Part shown: positions 59,533-64,000 of the stretch, piece after piece
Numbering within the stretch: the first letter of the stretch is position 1
Layout of the letters: each line of letters opens with the position of its first letter
Source of the DNA: UBA2428 sp002343545
GTDB taxonomy: Bacteria; Bdellovibrionota; UBA2428
Assembly: GCA_937952285.1 (NCBI GenBank)
Contig: CALFZE010000015.1
Coordinates: 1 to 64,000, forward strand
Direction of reading: 5' to 3'
DNA: 64,000 nt
The notes under the pieces: generated by a model
Databases searched by the model: none
What the model saw: only the letters and a program-made list of their open reading frames with translations
What the model was told of the DNA's origin: nothing
Position numbers and translations under genes: made by a program

Positions 59533-61014
59533 ATGAAGCTTCTGCTTGGGCCTCTATTCGTTTTGATCGCGCCGACCGCCGCCGCCGAAGAAGCCTCCAC
59601 GCTATCTTACCGACGGACTCCGCAGACGGACGACCTCGCGAGCTTCATACGCACGAACAACATCTCCAGCATCGAGGATCTCCTCAAGCGTTACCCTCCG
59701 TTCCAGGACCCTCAGCGTCCCTGGAAGCAAACGCTTATCCCGAACAGCAAGAGCCTCCAATCCGGCCCCCGCATTCTGCTTCGCAGCCCGGACTCGTCGA
59801 CGACTCTCTCTTTCAACTTGAATCCCACCAACGACGGCTACGAGGGTCTCGAAATCAAGGAATTCGATTCCACGCCCGGCGCCGAACGCTTCGTTTTCGA
59901 TGACTTTCAGTTCAAGTCCGATCGCGACTCGGTCGTCGCGGCAAAGCGCAAACCGAGCGGCGACGACTTCAGCGGCAACCACCACCTCAACCGCGACCTG
60001 CGGCACCATAGCCGGGCCGATTGCATCGAATGCCACATGGGCGGCGAAGTCCGTTTCAACGTCAAAGAGATCGAACGTGAATTCGCGAGCATGTCCGCCG
60101 AAGAGAAGCAGCGGCTCACGCAAATGCTGAAGAATCCGAGCGGACGACTGGCGGCCGTCGGTGGATCGACGAGATCCGGCTTAGTCGACTACCGTTCGAG
60201 CCAGATCCCGTTTTCGGCCCGTATCGTGGCCCGCAAAATTTCGGAGACCTTCGATCGGGAGCCCCAGATTCCTTACGCACTGCTCGCCATTCACCGTGGA
60301 TGCCCACTGCACAATTTTTTAACGACCGAAGCCCAGTGGAAACGAAGCATCGACGTCCTTCGCAAAAGAGTGGCCTACAACGGTCAGCAGGGCCTTTTCG
60401 CGGATCGCGACGCGATCGTGAAAAGCCTGGACGAGCTAAAGTGGGAAAGTGATCCCGCCCAGCGAATGAAAAGCACTTACGCCCTCCAGAGCCTCGCCGG
60501 CCAGATCATTGAGCAGAACCGCGAAACCGCCAAAACCGATCACCTCATCGACGCCGGCCCCCCGGGGGGGCCCGAAGACGAGTTCGTCGCGAATCTCATG
60601 ATTCTTTGGGATCCCATCGCGGAAAGCATCAAGCAATACGGCGATTCTCCGACGAGCGCGGGACTCAATGAGCAAGGCCAGCACAACTGGAACAAGACCG
60701 TCGACAAAATGAAGGTCACCGCCTGGGCTCCCGCGCACAGCATTGCCGGGACCTACAACTTCCAAGGTTCCCTGAACGAGTATCTCGAAGCCATCTCCAA
60801 AGTCTCTTCCGAGAAGGTGCCCGAGGGAGCCGCGGCCCAAAACCTCAACTGCTCACAACTCGCCCAGCGCTACGCCGAAGGGCTTCAACGTCGACCCGGA
60901 GGAAAGACTTCCCTTCGAAGCGATCTGACGGCCCCGGAATCGGAACTCGTCACCCCGGCACCGAAGTCGCTGACGCCCGGCAAGCATCAGAACCCAAATC
61001 AACTCCCCATTTAA
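59533..61014 (+). CDS. Exported protein with a single c-type heme motif
   Basis: 493 residues with signal peptide (LLLGPLFVLIAPTAAAEE). One heme-binding motif CIECH at about 165 (RADCIECHMGGEVRFN), which would make it a c-type cytochrome-like protein in the periplasm. The Met ligand is not obvious after it; ECHMG could supply Met nearby. The rest is helical with a Cys pair near RGCPLH and NLNCSQ. Similar single-CxxCH proteins occur in Bdellovibrionota and myxobacteria. Convergent 3' end with marR, separated by one base. Confidence 0.65.
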   Translation: MKLLLGPLFVLIAPTAAAEEASTLSYRRTPQTDDLASFIRTNNISSIEDLLKRYPPFQDPQRPWKQTLIPNSKSLQSGPRILLRSPDSSTTLSFNLNPTNDGYEGLEIKEFDSTPGAERFVFDDFQFKSDRDSVVAAKRKPSGDDFSGNHHLNRDLRHHSRADCIECHMGGEVRFNVKEIEREFASMSAEEKQRLTQMLKNPSGRLAAVGGSTRSGLVDYRSSQIPFSARIVARKISETFDREPQIPYALLAIHRGCPLHNFLTTEAQWKRSIDVLRKRVAYNGQQGLFADRDAIVKSLDELKWESDPAQRMKSTYALQSLAGQIIEQNRETAKTDHLIDAGPPGGPEDEFVANLMILWDPIAESIKQYGDSPTSAGLNEQGQHNWNKTVDKMKVTAWAPAHSIAGTYNFQGSLNEYLEAISKVSSEKVPEGAAAQNLNCSQLAQRYAEGLQRRPGGKTSLRSDLTAPESELVTPAPKSLTPGKHQNPNQLPI

Positions 61015-61015
61015 G

Positions 61016-61480
61016 CTAAGTCGAAGCGCCGTCGATGCGCTCACGGAGACTGTCCAGGATACGGAGAAGCTCTTTGCGGTCGGACTCGGTCAGCTTTGAG
61101 AAGAGCTCACCCACGCGTTCCCGATAAGCGCAGCAGTCCTGGCCGAGGCCGCGCGGGGCCTGGGCGCCGATCTCGATGAGCGTGGCACGGCGGTCCGTCG
61201 GGTGGGCCTTGCGCACGGCGAGACCGTCTTTCTCGAGGGCATCGACGAGGGCCGTGATGTTCGTCGCGGTGACGCCCAGCTGGTCCCGAAGCTCGGACAT
61301 CATCTGCGGGCCCTTTTCCTGCAAAATCGCAAGGATACGCGTGCGCTGGGGACTCAGCCCCGTATCGCTCGCCTGGGCTTCGGCCCAACGCTGGAAGGCC
61401 GGCCAAAAGCTCCAAAAGCTGTCCACGAGACGGCATTTCGTCGATCCCGGGTTCTTCTTGTCTTCCTGCGTGGCTTTCAT
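61016..61480 (-). CDS. MarR-family transcriptional regulator
   Basis: 154 residues from the Met at 61480 (AGGAGC site). Winged helix of MarR type: LSPQRTRILAILQEKGPQMM, SELRDQLGVTATNITALVDA, LEKDGLAVRKAHPTDRRATL. A Cys close to the N-terminus (STKCRLVDSFWSF) lies where OhrR-type redox sensors have theirs, and CC follows later (QDCCAY). Divergent from the microprotein-trx-aldo/keto reductase unit and probably its regulator. Confidence 0.9.
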   Translation of the reverse strand: MKATQEDKKNPGSTKCRLVDSFWSFWPAFQRWAEAQASDTGLSPQRTRILAILQEKGPQMMSELRDQLGVTATNITALVDALEKDGLAVRKAHPTDRRATLIEIGAQAPRGLGQDCCAYRERVGELFSKLTESDRKELLRILDSLRERIDGAST

Positions 61481-61526
61481 CTTGGCTCCTTTCTTGAGCC
61501 TAGCACAAAAGAACTCCACTTTCTAA

Positions 61527-61544
61527 TAGTTCATATATTGACTA
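61527..61544. promoter_or_regulatory. Candidate MarR operator over the trx-unit promoter
   Basis: TAGTTCATATATTGACTA, an imperfect 18-bp dyad (outer TAGT/ACTA perfect), overlapping the -35 TTGACT of the rightward promoter. Placement between divergent marR and its neighbours is typical for MarR autoregulation. Confidence 0.55.
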
Positions 61545-61566
61545 TCTATATCGGCAGCAATATACT
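61538..61566 (+). promoter_or_regulatory. Sigma-70 promoter for the microprotein-trx-aldo/keto reductase unit
   Basis: TTGACT (61538-61543), 17-bp spacer, TATACT (61561-61566): near-consensus. The expected start of transcription is at about 61573, the A of the microprotein ATG, so the mRNA could be leaderless. It is one of the clearest sigma-70 promoters in the window. Confidence 0.75.
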
Positions 61567-61572
61567 GAATGT

Positions 61573-61671
61573 ATGAACAATGAAGAAACGAAGGATACGC
61601 AACGGGGAGGCGAGGCGAGCCTGCTTTGGCTGCTCGTGACGGTCGCCCTTCACATCTTCTTGCTTCTCTAG
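61573..61671 (+). CDS. 32-aa single-span membrane microprotein
   Basis: MNNEETKDTQRGGEA, then a hydrophobic helix SLLWLLVTVALHIFLLL to the stop at 61671. Polar N-terminus and C-terminal tail-anchored topology are likely. It starts at the predicted transcription start, without a visible ribosome site, and lies 12 bp before the thioredoxin gene. The coding frame is closed, short and well composed; no similar frame lies on the opposite strand. Function unknown; could be a membrane adapter for the redox unit. Confidence 0.55.
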   Translation: MNNEETKDTQRGGEASLLWLLVTVALHIFLLL

Positions 61672-61683
61672 AAAAGGAGACCC

Positions 61684-62019
61684 ATGGAAACCCGCGTGAA
61701 ACCCGTGACGGACCAAGGCTTCGAGGCCGAAGTCCTGACCCAAGACAAAGTTCAGCTCGTCGACTTCTGGGCCGAGTGGTGCGGTCCCTGCAAACGCCTT
61801 GCCCCGACGCTCGAGACGCTCGCCGGCGACTTCGAAGGACTCGTCGAGATCCGCAAGCTGAACATCGAGGAGAATCCCGAGACGACGGCGCGCTACGGGA
61901 TCCAAAGCATCCCCACCCTGCTCGTCTTCCGCGGCGGCCAGATCGTCGATCGCATCGTCGGCGCCGTCCCCAAGGAACAACTCGAACGCAGCCTCTCGGC
62001 CCAACTGGAAAGGAACTGA
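61684..62019 (+). CDS. trxA: Thioredoxin
   Basis: 111 residues, canonical. Active site WCGPC (Cys33, Cys36); cis-Pro in IQSIPTLLVF; EENPETTARYGI helix before it. General disulfide reductase of the cytoplasm. AAGGAG site 6 bp before the ATG. It sits between the microprotein and an aldo/keto reductase, under the MarR-controlled promoter. Confidence 0.95.
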   Translation: METRVKPVTDQGFEAEVLTQDKVQLVDFWAEWCGPCKRLAPTLETLAGDFEGLVEIRKLNIEENPETTARYGIQSIPTLLVFRGGQIVDRIVGAVPKEQLERSLSAQLERN

Positions 62020-62024
62020 TCGCA

Positions 62025-63104
62025 ATGGAACACCGTTACCTCGGACGCTCGGGACTTCGCGTTCCCGCCTTTAGCCTCGGCACCGGAACTTTCGGCGGCA
62101 AGGGCGAACTCTTCAAGGCTTGGGGAGCGAGCGACACGAAAGAAGCGACCCGCATGGTCGACATGGCCCTCGAAGCGGGCATCAACCTGCTCGACACGGC
62201 CGACATCTACTCGGGCGGTCTGTCGGAAGAGATCGTGGGCGAAGTCATCGCGGGGCGCCGCGATCGCTTCTTGATTTCGACGAAGGCGACCTTCCGCATG
62301 GGCGAAGGCCCGAACGACGTGGGTTCCTCGCGCTACCACCTGACGCGCGCGCTCGACGCGAGTTTGAAACGCCTCAAGACCGACGTCATCGACATTTACC
62401 ACCTGCACGGGTTCGACGCGAAGACGCCCGTCGAGGAGACGCTCGCCACGCTCGACGGCTTCGTGAAGGCCGGCAAGGTGCGTTACCTCGCGGCGTCGAA
62501 CTTCTCGGGGTGGCACCTCATGAAGTCCCAGTCCGTCGCGGATCGCTACGGTTGGTCGCGCTACGCCGCGCACCAGGTCTATTACTCGCTCATCGGCCGC
62601 GACTACGAGTCGGAGCTCATGCCGCTGGCCCTCGACCAGGGCGTCGGCGCCCTCGTGTGGAGCCCCCTCGGGTGGGGCCGACTCACGGGCAAGATCCGGC
62701 GCGGGCAGCCGCTCCCCGAGCAAAGCCGCCTGCACAAGACGAGCGACTACGGCCCGCCGGTTAACGGCGAGCATCTTTACCGCGTCGTCGACGCGCTCGA
62801 GGAGATCTCGCGCGAGACGGATCGCAGCGTCCCGCAGATCGCGCTGAATTGGCTGCTGGGCCGTCCGAGCGTGTCGAGCATCATCATCGGCGCGCGCAAC
62901 GAGGATCAGCTGCGCCAGAACCTTGGCGCCATCGGCTGGTCGCTGAGCCCCGACCAGATCGCTCGGCTTATCCGTACTGGCACCAGGCCAACTTCGAGCG
63001 CAATCCCTCGCCCCTCGTCTGATTCCGGCCCCCCGGCTTCGCCGCCGTTTTTGTACCGAAAACGGCGGCGAACTCGCTCCCCCGCCTCCGCGGGTCTACA
63101 ATGA
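62025..63104 (+). CDS. Aldo/keto reductase with frameshifted C-terminus
   Basis: Starts 5 bp after trxA. Residues 1-about 314 are a good aldo/keto reductase (LLDTADIYSGGLSEEIVGEV catalytic Asp/Tyr; Lys of ISTKATF; His in IYHLHGF; QVYYSLIGRDYE). After SLSPDQIARL the frame runs into low-quality sequence ending at 63104, but another frame gives YPYWHQANFERNPSPLV and a stop at 63020-63022, the normal family end. A net loss of about 26 bp in the DAAS...PA segment at about 62969 is the likely cause. NADPH-dependent carbonyl reduction. Confidence 0.82.
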   Translation: MEHRYLGRSGLRVPAFSLGTGTFGGKGELFKAWGASDTKEATRMVDMALEAGINLLDTADIYSGGLSEEIVGEVIAGRRDRFLISTKATFRMGEGPNDVGSSRYHLTRALDASLKRLKTDVIDIYHLHGFDAKTPVEETLATLDGFVKAGKVRYLAASNFSGWHLMKSQSVADRYGWSRYAAHQVYYSLIGRDYESELMPLALDQGVGALVWSPLGWGRLTGKIRRGQPLPEQSRLHKTSDYGPPVNGEHLYRVVDALEEISRETDRSVPQIALNWLLGRPSVSSIIIGARNEDQLRQNLGAIGWSLSPDQIARLIRTGTRPTSSAIPRPSSDSGPPASPPFLYRKRRRTRSPASAGLQ

Positions 63105-63120
63105 TCCCGAGGAGTCACGC

Positions 63121-64000
63121 ATGAATCGTTTCGCCGCCCTCGTTTTCACCTTCTTCTTTTCGGCCTGCGCGACGGGTCCCCGAACGGATCTTCGCCATCC
63201 TTCGGCGGCGGGGATCGCGGAACTGCTGGGCCCGGGCGAGAGCCTCCTGGCCGACGGACTTCCCGGCAACGAAGAAGATCGCGCGGTCCTCGAGTTCCAC
63301 GAACGTCTTGACCTCGAGAACGCGGCGAACGTGCTCAAGCTCGCGAGCGGCGGGAGCTCTTGCTACCTGAAGGTCAAGGGACCCGACGCACGCTATCCGG
63401 CCGGGGCCTTCCTGACCGAGAACGAAGCGACCCACACCGAAACCGAGGTCGCGGCCTACCAGATCGCCCGTTGGCTGGGAGTATCGGACACCTTCGGGCC
63501 CGGCCGTCCTTACGAAGCCGGTCCGCGCGTCGCGGCCGCCTACGCCAAGCTCATCCGAGACGCGATCGCGGCGAACGCGCTTTCGTGCTCGCGCCTGAAC
63601 GCCGACGTCATCCTCAAGCGACTCAAGCAACGTCCCGACGGCATCACGGGAATCTACAAACCGTTCGGCCCGCGTCCCTTCGACTGCGACGATCTGAACG
63701 GGGGCACTTTTTCGGCGAACGGCGGCACCGTCAGCACGCCGAACCCGAACGCGCAGCTTCACGCCTACCTCAAGGCGTCCGGACCGCAACCCGACGAGCG
63801 CCCGATCAACCTCGAGTGCATCCGAAAAGAGATGGGCAGCACCAAGCGCAGCGCGCGGCTTTCCGATCTCTCGCGACAGCTCTCTTCGATTTACCTCGTC
63901 GACGCGCTGACCGGTCAATGGGACCGCTTCTCGGGCGGAAATCTGCAGGTCGTTGAAGTGGGCGCCGACAGCTACCGTTTCGTTTCCTACGACAACGGCG
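63121..64000 (+). CDS. Lipoprotein with kinase-like (Fam20/HipA-like) motifs, 3' partial
   Basis: Frame open to the window end (293 residues seen). Lipobox FSAC (Cys16). Kinase-like features: SCYLKVKG (candidate Lys84/Lys86 for ATP), ETEVAAYQIARWLG (Glu109), VDALTGQWDRFSGGN (Asp268, Asn274, catalytic loop like WDRH..N) and SYDNG (Asp291, metal). This order and spacing occur in Fam20C-, HipA- and PI-kinase-like families. It could be an outer-membrane or periplasmic kinase, or an inactive relative. A GAGGAG site precedes the ATG. The last visible residues are at the window edge. Confidence 0.55.
   Translation, partial: MNRFAALVFTFFFSACATGPRTDLRHPSAAGIAELLGPGESLLADGLPGNEEDRAVLEFHERLDLENAANVLKLASGGSSCYLKVKGPDARYPAGAFLTENEATHTETEVAAYQIARWLGVSDTFGPGRPYEAGPRVAAAYAKLIRDAIAANALSCSRLNADVILKRLKQRPDGITGIYKPFGPRPFDCDDLNGGTFSANGGTVSTPNPNAQLHAYLKASGPQPDERPINLECIRKEMGSTKRSARLSDLSRQLSSIYLVDALTGQWDRFSGGNLQVVEVGADSYRFVSYDNG

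Noticed and set aside
1..64000. CRISPR arrays, rRNA, complete insertion sequences
   Set aside because: No regular repeat-spacer pattern, no rRNA motif and no transposase gene could be found by reading both strands; only remnants and repeats listed above.

Overview
This 64 kb window comes from a GC-rich bacterial chromosome. It is packed with short intergenic gaps and carries many exported proteins and lipoproteins. The envelope genes (a LolA-like carrier, an OmpA/Pal-type lipoprotein, two lytic-transglycosylase-type proteins, beta-barrel-like proteins) indicate a Gram-negative cell. Several features would fit a Bdellovibrionota/Oligoflexia-like or other deltaproteobacterial-grade lineage: an isc-hscBA cluster headed by a MerR-family gene instead of iscR, many unrecognised secreted proteins, and sigma-54-like promoter sequences. 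That placement is an inference; no rRNA is present to settle it.

Layout. 1-2.4 kb: a NADAR-domain gene cut by the window edge and a secreted alpha/beta hydrolase. 2.4-9.8 kb (minus strand): one compact operon lipA - E1alpha - E1beta - E2 - exported unknown - lpd - lipB. It encodes a complete 2-oxoacid dehydrogenase complex together with both enzymes that lipoylate it. 9.9-14 kb: a receiver-like/PilZ protein, an NDH-2-like flavoprotein and a large exported unknown. 14-29.8 kb: envelope and housekeeping genes (LolA-like, lysozyme-like lipoprotein, Xaa-Pro aminopeptidase, glutaredoxin, nucleosidase-like, TPR/winged-helix regulator, Slt-type transglycosylase, DHH phosphoesterase, HD phosphohydrolase) mixed with exported unknowns. 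29.8-35.1 kb: MerR regulator, iscS, iscU, iscA, hscB, hscA, with hscB enclosed by a 37-bp inverted repeat. 35.2-39.6 kb: a run of exported proteins and lipoproteins behind two GG-N10-GC (sigma-54 type) sites. 39.7-41.8 kb: a NuoB-like protein standing alone, a SRPBCC protein, a 112-bp inverted repeat and a CobW-like protein.

42.0-43.95 kb: tRNA-Ser(GCU) followed by a low-GC island remnant (lipoprotein hydrolase, tyrosine-recombinase remnant) that ends in a degenerate copy of the tRNA 3' end. 44-59 kb: mostly single genes: a frameshifted exported gene, a GNAT protein, a GFA-family protein, a metallophosphatase, large exported unknowns, an OmpA-family lipoprotein, an animal-type alpha-amylase, a YgaP-like/SRPBCC protein, a soluble sugar-dehydrogenase-like beta-propeller, an atypical SDR and an EamA exporter. 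59.5-64 kb: a CxxCH protein; a MarR regulator divergent from a 32-aa membrane microprotein, thioredoxin and an aldo/keto reductase with a shifted C-terminus; and a lipoprotein with kinase-like motifs cut by the window end.

How parts fit together. The lip/2-oxoacid dehydrogenase operon needs Fe-S clusters for LipA, and the isc-hsc cluster can provide them. The isc cluster lacks iscR in this window; a MerR protein with a CX2C-X8-CX2C tail sits directly upstream of iscS behind a 24-bp dyad, so it is a candidate Fe-S or metal sensor for the cluster. The MarR/microprotein/thioredoxin/aldo-keto reductase block looks like a small redox-response unit. Its promoter is read clearly and may give a leaderless message.
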